Shown in pieces: positions 46,105 through 54,519 of a DNA stretch of 64,000 nucleotides (the stretch's first letter is position 1; each line of letters starts with the position of its first letter). The stretch spans positions 372,001 to 436,000 of the forward strand of contig CAVPHW010000020.1 of the NCBI GenBank assembly GCA_963704835.1, written 5' to 3'. The notes below the pieces were generated by a model. That model did not search any database. It had not been told where the DNA came from and was given only the letters and a program-made list of their open reading frames with translations. The position numbers and the translations under genes were made by a program. This stretch comes from GCA-2746605 sp963704835. GTDB lineage: Bacteria; Bacteroidota; Ignavibacteria; Ignavibacteriales; Melioribacteraceae.

Positions 46105-47427
46105 ATGAGAATAAAACTTTTAACATATTTTTTAATAACAGTTTTTATTGGGTGCGAGAATAAAAGTGAATTAACCGCTCCACCTAAACTAGATTCTGGG
46201 GTTGCAGATTTTAGTAATTTCGTTGTATTGGGGGGAAGCCTGGCTGCTGGATATCAGAATGGAGCTCTTTATAAAACGGCTCAAAAATATTCAATTGGTA
46301 AATTAATCGCCGAACAAATGGATGTAAAATTTCTTCAACCTTTATTTATGGATCCAGGAATAGGTGGACGAATCGAAGTAATATCTTTAAATCCTATTGT
46401 TACAACAACTAGAGACATTTATTCTGAGAGTATAACAAATTTTGATTTATCAAAAAGTCTAAATAACTTGGCGATTCCGGGAGCATACCTACGTGATATA
46501 CTATTCGCTAAGAATTCTAGAACAGCCATTGATAATAACAATGTAATTTTTGATTTAATTTTAAGGAATCAGGACAAAACAGTTTTTGATCAATTAGATT
46601 CTTCCAATTCCACTTTTGCAATTCTTTGGGCTGGAGAGTATGATGTATTAGATTATGCGATGAGCGGTGGTACTCTGCCACATACTTCAGTACAAATATT
46701 CTCAAATTATTATGATGTAATCTGTAAAAAATTAGTTGCGTATGAAGTAGATGTTGTTTTGGCGAATATTCCCAGAATTAATTCCACACCTTTTTTCAAT
46801 ACAATGGCTCCATTTGCAAGTCGTAAGATAACAGAGATGCATGAAAAATATCCCTTGATAAAGGGGCTAATTTATCAAGTCTCAGCAGCGAAGGGAACTG
46901 AGATAGCAAACAGTGAATCACTTTTATCAAATAATATAAAGGTTACCCTCCAAGGTTTAGATGCAATTAACTTAATTGGCGATACACTTGGTTTATACTA
47001 TTTTCTGAATTCAATCCCTATACCACCTGAAATTAATATTTCTCAACCATTTGGTTTATCCAGTGAAAATCCATTTCCAAATGAATTTGTACTTGATCTA
47101 TCTGAACAATTTATTGTTGAAAGCATAATATCAAATTTTAATTCCATTATTGCAACTGCAGCAATTAACTATGATTTACCTTTGGTAGATTTACACGATG
47201 TCTACGATCACATTGTAAATAACAAATATAACACTTATGGATTAACATTTACTGCGGAGTATATTTTGGGTGGACTTTTCAGTTCGGATGGAATATTTCC
47301 TACAAGTCAAGGATATGCTGTTATTAGTAATTTGTTTATAGAAACTATCAATAAAGAATTTAAGGCTTCAATTCCTAAAATCAATGTGGCTTCCGTACCG
47401 GGAAGTATTGAACTATCTAAAAAATAA
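46105..47427 (+). CDS. SGNH/GDSL-hydrolase-like lipoprotein with altered catalytic blocks
   Basis: 440 aa with a signal peptide and lipobox-like Cys (FIGCENKS). Block I of the SGNH family reads VLGGSLAAGYQNGALY, so the usual GDS is GGS, but the nucleophile Ser is kept. The C-terminal block that normally reads DGxHP reads SSDGIFPTSQGYAV, so the catalytic His is replaced by Phe. Residues with NIPRINSTPFF and TAAINYDLPLVDLHDVYDH support the fold. It probably binds lipids or esters near the FadL porin, but ordinary esterase activity is doubtful. The alteration may be lineage-wide; I cannot check. Confidence 0.8.
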   Translation: MRIKLLTYFLITVFIGCENKSELTAPPKLDSGVADFSNFVVLGGSLAAGYQNGALYKTAQKYSIGKLIAEQMDVKFLQPLFMDPGIGGRIEVISLNPIVTTTRDIYSESITNFDLSKSLNNLAIPGAYLRDILFAKNSRTAIDNNNVIFDLILRNQDKTVFDQLDSSNSTFAILWAGEYDVLDYAMSGGTLPHTSVQIFSNYYDVICKKLVAYEVDVVLANIPRINSTPFFNTMAPFASRKITEMHEKYPLIKGLIYQVSAAKGTEIANSESLLSNNIKVTLQGLDAINLIGDTLGLYYFLNSIPIPPEINISQPFGLSSENPFPNEFVLDLSEQFIVESIISNFNSIIATAAINYDLPLVDLHDVYDHIVNNKYNTYGLTFTAEYILGGLFSSDGIFPTSQGYAVISNLFIETINKEFKASIPKINVASVPGSIELSKK

Positions 47428-47541
47428 CGTTGGAATTTGTATTAAATTTAGAAATGTAAGTTCAGATACTTATTTTACTAATTGACAATTTAGATTATGG
47501 TAAGTATTTTTAAGTATGTACAATAATTAATAGAAAACAAT

Positions 47542-48006
47542 ATGAAAAATTTATGGATAATATTATTAGCAGTAGCTATTAGCTCATGCTCTTCATTTCA
47601 AGGTTGTGAAGAAGAAGAAAAAGAAGTAAAAGATACTCCGGAAGAAGTTTATGTATTTGATGAAGTATCGAACACAAAGAAAAACCAAGAAATCGATGAT
47701 TTAAAAAAAGAAGTTGATAACTCATTAAATACAAATAAAACTGAAGTAAGCTCCAATAATACTATCACAAGTGGAAGTGCTTTTTATCTACAATTAGGGG
47801 CGTTTAGTGCTCTTAATAAAGCTGAGCAATATATTAAAGAGAATGCTTCAAAAGTTCCATTCACTATGTCAATAGTGTATAATAACAAGACTGGTTTTTA
47901 TAATGTTAGAAGTACTCAGTATTCAACAAAATCTGAAGCTCAAATGATAAAAGAAGGATTTTGGAGACAAAATATGTTTAAAGATGCTTTTATTGTAACT
48001 GAATAA
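47542..48006 (+). CDS. SPOR-domain lipoprotein
   Basis: 154 aa with a lipobox (AISSC) and an acidic, coiled linker. A C-terminal SPOR domain begins at FYLQLGAFSALNKAEQYI and continues with TGFYNVRSTQYSTKSEAQ. SPOR domains bind glycan strands of peptidoglycan that lack stem peptides, so the protein may act at sites of cell division. It stands before ssb with a 24-bp gap. The functional partner is unknown. Confidence 0.85.
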   Translation: MKNLWIILLAVAISSCSSFQGCEEEEKEVKDTPEEVYVFDEVSNTKKNQEIDDLKKEVDNSLNTNKTEVSSNNTITSGSAFYLQLGAFSALNKAEQYIKENASKVPFTMSIVYNNKTGFYNVRSTQYSTKSEAQMIKEGFWRQNMFKDAFIVTE

Positions 48007-48030
48007 ATATTTTAATTTTTAGGAGATTAT

Positions 48031-48468
48031 ATGGCATTTTCATTAAATAAGGTAATGCTTATTGGAAATTTGGGGCAAGATGCGGAGCATCGATTTACAA
48101 CCAACAACACAGAAGTTAGTTCTATATCATTAGCTACTACCCATAGTTATAAAGGCAAAGATGGAAATTGGGTAAATGAAACAACTTGGCATAATATTGT
48201 TATTTTTGGTGCTTCGGATTATCTTAAAGCTAATTTAAAAAAGGGTAGAAAATTTTATATTGAAGGTAGAATTAGCAAAAGAGATTATGAAAATAAAGAT
48301 GGGCAAAAAGTTTATGTAACTGAGATAATTGCTGATAAATTTAGTATTATACCTCTTGAAGCATCAGAAGGTGGTTCGTCAAATTATAATTCGGAAGATT
48401 CAACTAGTTTTAGTCAACCAAGCTCTCCAGATAATAGTGCAGCTGAAGATGATGATCTTCCGTTTTAG
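48031..48468 (+). CDS. ssb: Single-stranded DNA-binding protein
   Basis: 145 aa with an OB-fold that protects single-stranded DNA. The start LNKVMLIGNLGQDAEHR, the core WVNETTWHNIVIFG, and KGRKFYIEGRISKRDYENKD are classical. The acidic tip EDDDLPF recruits repair and replication proteins. AGGAG is present ahead of the ATG. The next gene is a GldE/CorC-like protein, an order also seen around ssb in flavobacteria. Confidence 0.97.
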   Translation: MAFSLNKVMLIGNLGQDAEHRFTTNNTEVSSISLATTHSYKGKDGNWVNETTWHNIVIFGASDYLKANLKKGRKFYIEGRISKRDYENKDGQKVYVTEIIADKFSIIPLEASEGGSSNYNSEDSTSFSQPSSPDNSAAEDDDLPF

Positions 48469-48502
48469 TCATTTAGTTTAATAAAATAGGTTATATTTTT
48501 AT

Positions 48503-49780
48503 TTGGAAGTTGATTGGTTTCATAGAATAGTTCTTCTATTTTTTCTAATAATATTTTCAGCAATGTTTTCGGGTTCGGAAGTAGCATTATTTTCTCTTGA
48601 TAGTAAAAAACTTGATGAAATAAAAAGAAGTTCAAGTTTGATAGGGAAGTATATTTCTGAACTTTTATCAGCACCAAGAAAATTACTTGTTACTATATTA
48701 ATTGGCAATACTATAGCTAATATTTCTGCCTCTATTATCTCTGTATCATTCGCTATAGAAATTGCAAATCTTTACGGTTATCCAGTTGATATTGCACTCA
48801 TAGTTCAGATAATAATTTTAACAATTATTGTAATTCTATTTGCAGAAGTAATACCTAAAGTTTGGGCTAATAACCATCCGGTTTATTTTGCTAAACTTAT
48901 AGCAATTCCATTATACATAGTAAATATTATACTTACACCTATTTCTCGTGCACTCTCAAAAGCCATCAAACTCGCAACTTCAAAGGTTAAATTTGATAAA
49001 TCTAAAACCGCACTCTCTTCTTCTGAAATTGCAGATTTAGCTGATCTTGGTGTTGAAAAAGGAACCCTTGAAGAAGATGAGCATGGTTTAATTCATGGTT
49101 TAGTAGCTTTTAAATCCATTTTGGTAAAAGAAGTTATGACACCTAGAGTCGATATGGTTTCAGTTGCTGCAGACATTCCGTTGCATGATTTAATAGAACT
49201 AATAAAAACCTCAGGACACAGCAGAATACCTGTTTACACCGGCGATTTGGATTCCATAATTGGAGTTCTTCATTCAAAAGATCTTTTACCGTTTATCAAT
49301 AATGATAACATAAGTTTCGATTTACCAAAAGTCGTAAGGGATTGTTTGTTTGTTCCTGAAACCAAATTAATAAGTGTGATGATGAAAGAGTTTCAAGAAA
49401 AAAATATGCACCTTAGTATTGTGGTTGATGAATATGGTGGAACTGCAGGTCTAATTAGTTTAGAAGATATTCTAGAAGAAATTGTTGGTGAAATTAGAGA
49501 TGAATATGATATTGAAGAAGAAGAAATAATAGAATTAAGCGAAAGTAAATTCATGATGTCTGGTAAAGTCAGTTTAAGTGAGCTTGAGGAAAAATTGAAG
49601 ATTATTTTTGATATTCCAAATGAAGATTTTGAAACTCTTGGGGGATTTATTTTTAATCACTCTGGAACAATACCTAGAGAAGGATATAATTTTGAAAAAT
49701 TTGGCTATTCGTTTAGAGTAACTGAAATAGAAAATAATAGAATCAATAAAGTTGAAATAGAAAAAATTGATATTGCTTAG
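48503..49780 (+). CDS. CNNM/CBS/CorC-domain transporter-like protein (GldE-like)
   Basis: 425 aa. The N-terminal CNNM (DUF21) domain has about four membrane helices, beginning near FSAMFSGSEVALFSL. A CBS pair follows (VMTPRVDMVSVAADIPLHDL; VVDEYGGTAGLISLEDILEE), then the C-terminal CorC_HlyC domain. Proteins of this architecture are cation exporters or regulators; GldE of gliding bacteria is one. The ssb neighbour fits GldE, but gldD and other gliding genes are absent, so I do not assign the name. The start is a TTG at 48503. Confidence 0.88.
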   Translation: MEVDWFHRIVLLFFLIIFSAMFSGSEVALFSLDSKKLDEIKRSSSLIGKYISELLSAPRKLLVTILIGNTIANISASIISVSFAIEIANLYGYPVDIALIVQIIILTIIVILFAEVIPKVWANNHPVYFAKLIAIPLYIVNIILTPISRALSKAIKLATSKVKFDKSKTALSSSEIADLADLGVEKGTLEEDEHGLIHGLVAFKSILVKEVMTPRVDMVSVAADIPLHDLIELIKTSGHSRIPVYTGDLDSIIGVLHSKDLLPFINNDNISFDLPKVVRDCLFVPETKLISVMMKEFQEKNMHLSIVVDEYGGTAGLISLEDILEEIVGEIRDEYDIEEEEIIELSESKFMMSGKVSLSELEEKLKIIFDIPNEDFETLGGFIFNHSGTIPREGYNFEKFGYSFRVTEIENNRINKVEIEKIDIA

Positions 49781-50137
49781 ATGAAAAAAGGTTGCTTTAT
49801 ATCGGTAATCCTTGCTCTAACAATCATCGTAGCAGGTGTATTTTATTTTGTTAAAAATCATGGTAGTGATATAGTTGCATACGGTACTGATAAGATTGTA
49901 GATTATGCTCAAGTTAAGTTATTTAATGAAATTGATGAGCTTCAATTTAGTCAGTACAATGATTCTTTGAAAATATTTGTTACAAATTACTTTGAAAATA
50001 TTGATACTTCAAACATTGAGTTTGAATTAAATAAAATTGAAGAGATTTCTGAAAATATTGAAGCTATTACAATAGATAAACTCATTGATTCCTCTGAATT
50101 TAGTTTCATTAAAAAAGTGTTGAATAAAAATGAATAG
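49781..50137 (+). CDS. Small single-helix membrane protein of unknown function
   Basis: Not recognised. 118 aa. One N-terminal hydrophobic helix (ISVILALTIIVAGVFYFV) is followed by an acidic helical domain with repeated Asp/Glu/Asn. The ATG follows the preceding stop codon directly, and the 3' end overlaps the MCE gene by 8 bp, so it is translated between the CorC-like and MCE proteins. A role with the MCE protein is a guess from context. Confidence 0.75.
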   Translation: MKKGCFISVILALTIIVAGVFYFVKNHGSDIVAYGTDKIVDYAQVKLFNEIDELQFSQYNDSLKIFVTNYFENIDTSNIEFELNKIEEISENIEAITIDKLIDSSEFSFIKKVLNKNE

Positions 50138-51044
50138 TGAAAAAAAAACTGAGATCAAGGTTGGAGTTACAGTATTCTTTGCTTTAGTTATTTTAGCGCT
50201 TATATTCGCTTGGGCAAAAAATTACAGCTTCAATTCCAACAGTACCAAACTGCTTGTAAAATTTAATACAGTTGCTGGTTTGGAAGTTGGGGATATGGTA
50301 ACTGTGAATGGAGTAAAAAAGGGACTGGTAAATTCAATTAGATCCGATGATAATTCAGCCTTAGTGGAAGTTTTATTTAACGATAATCCAAATTTGAAAG
50401 AAGACGCCACATTTTCTATTATGATGTTGGATTTAATGGGTGGAAAAAAAATAGAAATTAAATCTGGTTTATCTCTAAATAACCTAGATTTCCAAAAAAC
50501 ACAACTTGGTACATTTTCCGGTGATATTTCTACAGCGATGGCAACTCTTAATTCAGTTGAGTCGGATTTAATAGATGTAGTCAAAGAGTTAAAAACTTCC
50601 CTTGAATTTGTAAATTCAAATTTTCTTCAGGAGGAATTTAATAATAACATTAAATCGAGTATAGCTAATCTTAGCTCGCTAACTGGTTCGTTAAATGAGC
50701 TAGTTCTTTCAAACAAAGAAAATATTTCTAATAGTATTGAAAATACTAATTTATTATTGTCTAAATCAAATAATCTACTGGATGCTAATAGTGATAATAT
50801 CACTTCATTTTTTAATAATGTTAACAAAACTATTCTAAATGCTGACTCACTTATCAATAATATTGAATTATTAACTTCTCAAACGTTAAATCAACAAAAC
50901 AATTTAGGCAAAATTCTGTACGATGATGTTTTATTAAACGATCTAAAGGAAACTTTAAAACTGATTAACGAGCTCACTAAAACCTTAAATAAACAATTAA
51001 ACGAAGATGGGCTGAATGTAAAAGCCGATGTAGATTTGTTTTAG
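50130..51044 (+). CDS. MlaD/MCE-domain protein
   Basis: 304 aa with one N-terminal membrane helix (GVTVFFALVILALIFAWAK) and an MCE domain: FNTVAGLEVGDMVTVNGVKK and MMLDLMGGKKIEIKSG. The C-terminal half is a long Asn/Ser-rich coiled-coil helix (about residues 150-290), as in MlaD-like ring proteins that carry phospholipids between membranes. The permease (MlaE) and ATPase (MlaF) are not next to it, so those parts must be encoded elsewhere. The gene overlaps the small protein before it by 8 bp. Confidence 0.88.
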   Translation: MNSEKKTEIKVGVTVFFALVILALIFAWAKNYSFNSNSTKLLVKFNTVAGLEVGDMVTVNGVKKGLVNSIRSDDNSALVEVLFNDNPNLKEDATFSIMMLDLMGGKKIEIKSGLSLNNLDFQKTQLGTFSGDISTAMATLNSVESDLIDVVKELKTSLEFVNSNFLQEEFNNNIKSSIANLSSLTGSLNELVLSNKENISNSIENTNLLLSKSNNLLDANSDNITSFFNNVNKTILNADSLINNIELLTSQTLNQQNNLGKILYDDVLLNDLKETLKLINELTKTLNKQLNEDGLNVKADVDLF

Positions 51045-51057
51045 GAGCAAGTTCAAT

Positions 51058-51435
51058 ATGATTTTTGGAATTGGTATTGATATTATTGAAATTGAAAGAA
51101 TTAAAAAAAGCATTGAAAAATTTGATAAATTATTTCTTAATAAAATTTTTACTCAAACTGAATTAGATTATTGTTTGTCCAAAAAAAATAAGTATCAGCA
51201 CTTTGCAGCCAGATTTGCAGCAAAAGAAGCCATTGCAAAAGCACTTGCTACTGGCTGGAGCAAAGGGTTCAGATGGAAAGATATAGAAATATATAATGAA
51301 AGCTCCGGGATGCCAAATGTTAAGTTACATGGAAATTTAAGTGATTTTCTAGGCTTGGATAAATCCCTTAAAATAACAATGAGTCATTCTGAACATTATG
51401 TTACATGTTTTGCAATAATCTATTCTAAGATTTAA
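51058..51435 (+). CDS. acpS: Holo-[acyl-carrier-protein] synthase
   Basis: 125 aa. AcpS transfers phosphopantetheine from CoA to acyl carrier protein. Conserved blocks are FGIGIDIIEIERI, where the Asp binds magnesium, and HFAARFAAKEAIAKALATG, with the second metal ligand Glu. The C-terminal part (KITMSHSEHYVTCFAI) is normal. The length and the ATG start are typical. It lies 13 bp downstream of the MCE gene and before the lipid kinase gene. Confidence 0.95.
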   Translation: MIFGIGIDIIEIERIKKSIEKFDKLFLNKIFTQTELDYCLSKKNKYQHFAARFAAKEAIAKALATGWSKGFRWKDIEIYNESSGMPNVKLHGNLSDFLGLDKSLKITMSHSEHYVTCFAIIYSKI

Positions 51436-51476
51436 ACTTCCCTCTAGTTATTTAATTCTAATTAAGAGAGTGCTTA

Positions 51477-52400
51477 ATGTCTAAGTATCTATACATAGTA
51501 AATCCAGTTTCCGGGAAAGGGAAGGGAAGTAAATTAATCCCACAAATAAGCCAATATTTAATCTCTAATAAAGTAGATTATACTTTATTAGTTACAGAAT
51601 ATCCAACCCACGCAACACAATTAGTTAAAGATAATTTAAGTGGTTTTGATAATTTAATTTCTGTTGGCGGAGACGGAACGCTGAACGAAGTTATAAATGG
51701 GATTGATCCTCATGTGTTTAACAAAATTTATTTAGGCGTGCTCCCAGTTGGGACAGGTAATGATTTCATAAAAAATATAAATTTTTCTAAAGATCTTATC
51801 GAAAACCTTATTATCTTACACAATTCTACCCGTTGTTCAAGAGAAATTGATATTATAAAGATAGAGTATACTACTAAGAATTCTGATATAAGACAAACAC
51901 ACTTATTTGCAAATGGTGCTGGAATTGGTTTTGATGCATATGTTGGAGCTTTAACACAAAATAACAAGCATTTATCAGGTGTTTTTGCTTATATCTATTC
52001 TGTTGTTAAAGCACTATTTAACTATAAAATGATTAATGGTGATTTTATTTTCAATGAGCAAAAAATATCTGGAAATAAATTAATGATTACCTTAGGAAAT
52101 GGAATTTCTCATGGAGGAGGTTTTTATTTAACACCAAATGCCAAAATTGATGATAGTTTAATAGATGTTAGTATTTTTGATCAAGTTTCAAGAAGAAGAT
52201 TATTATCTGTGTTACCAAAGGCTCTTGTTAATAAAATTGAAACTGTTCCAGAAGCTCATTTGTATAAAACTAAAGTAGTTGAAATATTTTTAACAACTCC
52301 GTATTATTTGCATTGTGATGGTGAAATTATTTGCAAAGATTTAACTCATGCTGAGATAAGTATCTATAAGAATAAGATTAAAATAATTGAGAAGAGGTAA
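51477..52400 (+). CDS. Diacylglycerol kinase-family lipid kinase (YegS/BmrU-like)
   Basis: 307 aa. The catalytic domain has the nucleotide-binding start IVNPVSGKGKGSKLI and the conserved SVGGDGTLNEVINGI with GGDGT. The block GVLPVGTGNDFIKN is also diagnostic. It phosphorylates a lipid, perhaps diacylglycerol or a sphingoid base; the substrate is not set. The start is ATG at 51479 or GTG-like at 51477 (the listed frame). It precedes a tiny membrane protein gene by 2 bp. Confidence 0.9.
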   Translation: MSKYLYIVNPVSGKGKGSKLIPQISQYLISNKVDYTLLVTEYPTHATQLVKDNLSGFDNLISVGGDGTLNEVINGIDPHVFNKIYLGVLPVGTGNDFIKNINFSKDLIENLIILHNSTRCSREIDIIKIEYTTKNSDIRQTHLFANGAGIGFDAYVGALTQNNKHLSGVFAYIYSVVKALFNYKMINGDFIFNEQKISGNKLMITLGNGISHGGGFYLTPNAKIDDSLIDVSIFDQVSRRRLLSVLPKALVNKIETVPEAHLYKTKVVEIFLTTPYYLHCDGEIICKDLTHAEISIYKNKIKIIEKR

Positions 52401-52402
52401 GC

Positions 52403-52609
52403 ATGTTTATTAAAAAGTTTAAATCTAGGAAATTTGATTATCAGCCAAGGTATTATAAACCAGGGCAAGATGAAGAAGAAATGAATAAAAGACGACTTCA
52501 ATTAAGATCAAAATTTACAAGAGATAGTAAAAAGAAATCACCATATATTTATATTGTGCTTTTATTAGTAGTAATTTACATTATGTTAAAATACAATGGC
52601 GTTATTTAA
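52403..52609 (+). CDS. Small membrane protein with a basic N-terminal half, unknown function
   Basis: Not recognised. 68 aa: a basic, tyrosine-rich N-terminal half (SRKFDYQPRYYKPGQDEEEM and KRRLQLRSKF), then one hydrophobic helix (YIYIVLLLVVIYIML). It starts 2 bp after the lipid kinase stop, with GAGAGG upstream, and so is surely co-transcribed. Short proteins of this form appear in many Bacteroidota, but no function is known to me. Confidence 0.72.
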   Translation: MFIKKFKSRKFDYQPRYYKPGQDEEEMNKRRLQLRSKFTRDSKKKSPYIYIVLLLVVIYIMLKYNGVI

Positions 52610-52671
52610 TAGGTAATTGGTTAGTTTACATAATATACATTATAGGACAAATATCAATTACTTCCATTGAA

Positions 52672-53520
52672 TCAATATTTATAAAATCCTTCACCGCTTT
52701 TTCTACCTAACTTCTTTGCAGCAACCATTTTCTTTAACAATGGACATGGTCTATATTTCGAATCGTTAAATCCTTCATAGAGAACTTCTATTATTGCTAA
52801 ACAAACATCTAATCCAATAAAATCAGCTAAAGCTAATGGACCCATTGGATGTGCCATTCCAAGTTTCATAACGTTGTCTATATCTTCAGCAGAGGCAACA
52901 TTTTCATATAAAGTGTATATAGCTTCATTTATCATTGGCATAAGTACTCTATTTGAAATAAACCCTGGATAATCATTAACTTCAACAGATGTTTTGTCTA
53001 ATTTTAGAGTTAACTCTTGAATATTCTTGAATGTTTCATCAGATGTAGAATAACCACGTATTATTTCAACTAATTTCATGACCGGTACTGGATTCATGAA
53101 ATGCATTCCTATGAACTTATCAGGTCTACACACACTAGCAAGCTCAGTAATTGAAATTGATGAAGTATTGGAAGCAAATATACAATCTGGATTAAGTATA
53201 CCTTGTAACTTAGTAAATAATAGTATTTTATGATCTTTATTCTCAGTAATAGCTTCAATAACTAATTGATTATTATTGGAAATATTCTCGATACCAACAA
53301 CACCTATAATATTACTTAAGGTCGTATTCAATTGGTCTTCTGTGATAATTTCTTTCTTTAATTGCCTGGTTAAATTTTTCTTAATTGTTTCAATTCCTAA
53401 TTCAAGAAATTCCTTATTAATGTCAATAAACTCAACGTTAAAGTCTTTTTGAGCAAATACGTGCGCAATTCCGTTTCCCATAGTTCCGGCACCGATTACT
53501 GCAATATTTTTAATTTCCAT
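52672..53520 (-). CDS. 3-hydroxyacyl-CoA (3-hydroxybutyryl-CoA) dehydrogenase
   Basis: 282 aa, the stand-alone NAD-dependent enzyme that oxidises 3-hydroxyacyl-CoA to 3-ketoacyl-CoA or runs in reverse. The NAD site GAGTMGNGIAHVFAQKDF is at the N terminus. The catalytic His lies in HFMNPVPVMKLVEII, and NDYPGFISNRVLMPMINEA is typical. The C-terminal dimerisation domain ends in GRKSGEGFYKY. It is alone on its transcript. With the other acyl-CoA enzymes in the window it fits butyrate or branched-chain acid metabolism. Confidence 0.94.
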   Translation of the reverse strand: MEIKNIAVIGAGTMGNGIAHVFAQKDFNVEFIDINKEFLELGIETIKKNLTRQLKKEIITEDQLNTTLSNIIGVVGIENISNNNQLVIEAITENKDHKILLFTKLQGILNPDCIFASNTSSISITELASVCRPDKFIGMHFMNPVPVMKLVEIIRGYSTSDETFKNIQELTLKLDKTSVEVNDYPGFISNRVLMPMINEAIYTLYENVASAEDIDNVMKLGMAHPMGPLALADFIGLDVCLAIIEVLYEGFNDSKYRPCPLLKKMVAAKKLGRKSGEGFYKY

Positions 53521-53694
53521 TATATCCTCAAATTAAATTTGTATTGTTGGTAATTAGCAAAATACTCCTCCCCTACCCAGAATAACTTAGAACAAATATT
53601 GTAAAACTATTGATGGGAGCACGCAATTTGTTAGCAAGTTTATATCTAAATACTGAAATTAACTTATTACGTTAAAAAGATGAAAGATAAAATA

Positions 53695-54519
53695 CTATTC
53701 TATTTCAAAGGATAAACAACATTTTAATTTACCACAAGGACCCGTATACTTGGAGATACTACTTCCAACATTATTCTCTTCAGCTATATCTGTTGTAATT
53801 CTTTTAAAATTGTTTATGAATGATGTGCAACAAAACTCTCTGCCACAAGTTGCAAGTCCACCAATTCGTTTAGCTTCATCTCTAACACCCATTTGTCTCA
53901 ATTCAATTCTAGTTTTAAAAGTTCCCGCAAGTTTCTTAGCCAGAACCCGAAAATCAACCCTTCCATCGGATGTATAAAAAAAGAATAATTTTTTTCTATC
54001 AAACTGGTAGTGAATATCAACTAACTTCATATCCAAAGATAATTCTTGAACATATTGGAGAAATACTTTTTTAGCCTCAAAAGAATTAACTACATTGTTC
54101 AAATTTCTATCTATATCTCTTTCGTTGGCTAATCTCTCAATTGCAGGGAGAGCCTCATTCTCTAGTTCCATAGTTAGTCTTTTAATCCCGACTAATCTTC
54201 CAGTCCCTAGAACACATGCAAATTCAAATTCGTTATCAGATTTAATGATAATGTTGTCATTCAGTTTTAACGGAATGTTATTAATATTTTCACAAAAGTG
54301 AATACCTAATAATCCTTTGCACTTCGCAAGTATAATATTTCTTTTGTCTGAATTAACTGAACTATCTTCTAAACCGGAAGATCCATCCTGGTGATTCGAA
54401 CAAAATCCTAATTCACGAGTGATTTTTTCTAATACTAAATCATCATAATTTTCGTCAATTAATGAGTTTGAAGATGACATTGAACTAGTATTTGGGAGGG
54501 TATATAACTTATCATTCAT
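53695..54519 (-). CDS. ricT: PSP1-domain protein, RicT/YaaT-like
   Basis: 274 aa. The PSP1 core is clear: VDIHYQFDRKKLFFFYTSD, RIELRQMGVRDEAKRIGG, then cysteines in TCGREFCCTSF and PCGKLKCCLSFE that in RicT-type proteins help hold iron-sulfur clusters. The N-terminal 50 residues are low in complexity and probably disordered. It overlaps holB by 4 bp (ATGA), and the holB-ricT order matches Bacillus holB-yaaT. In Bacillus it assists RNA processing with RicA/RicF; a similar role here is inference. Confidence 0.88.
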   Translation of the reverse strand: MNDKLYTLPNTSSMSSSNSLIDENYDDLVLEKITRELGFCSNHQDGSSGLEDSSVNSDKRNIILAKCKGLLGIHFCENINNIPLKLNDNIIIKSDNEFEFACVLGTGRLVGIKRLTMELENEALPAIERLANERDIDRNLNNVVNSFEAKKVFLQYVQELSLDMKLVDIHYQFDRKKLFFFYTSDGRVDFRVLAKKLAGTFKTRIELRQMGVRDEAKRIGGLATCGREFCCTSFINNFKRITTDIAEENNVGSSISKYTGPCGKLKCCLSFEIE

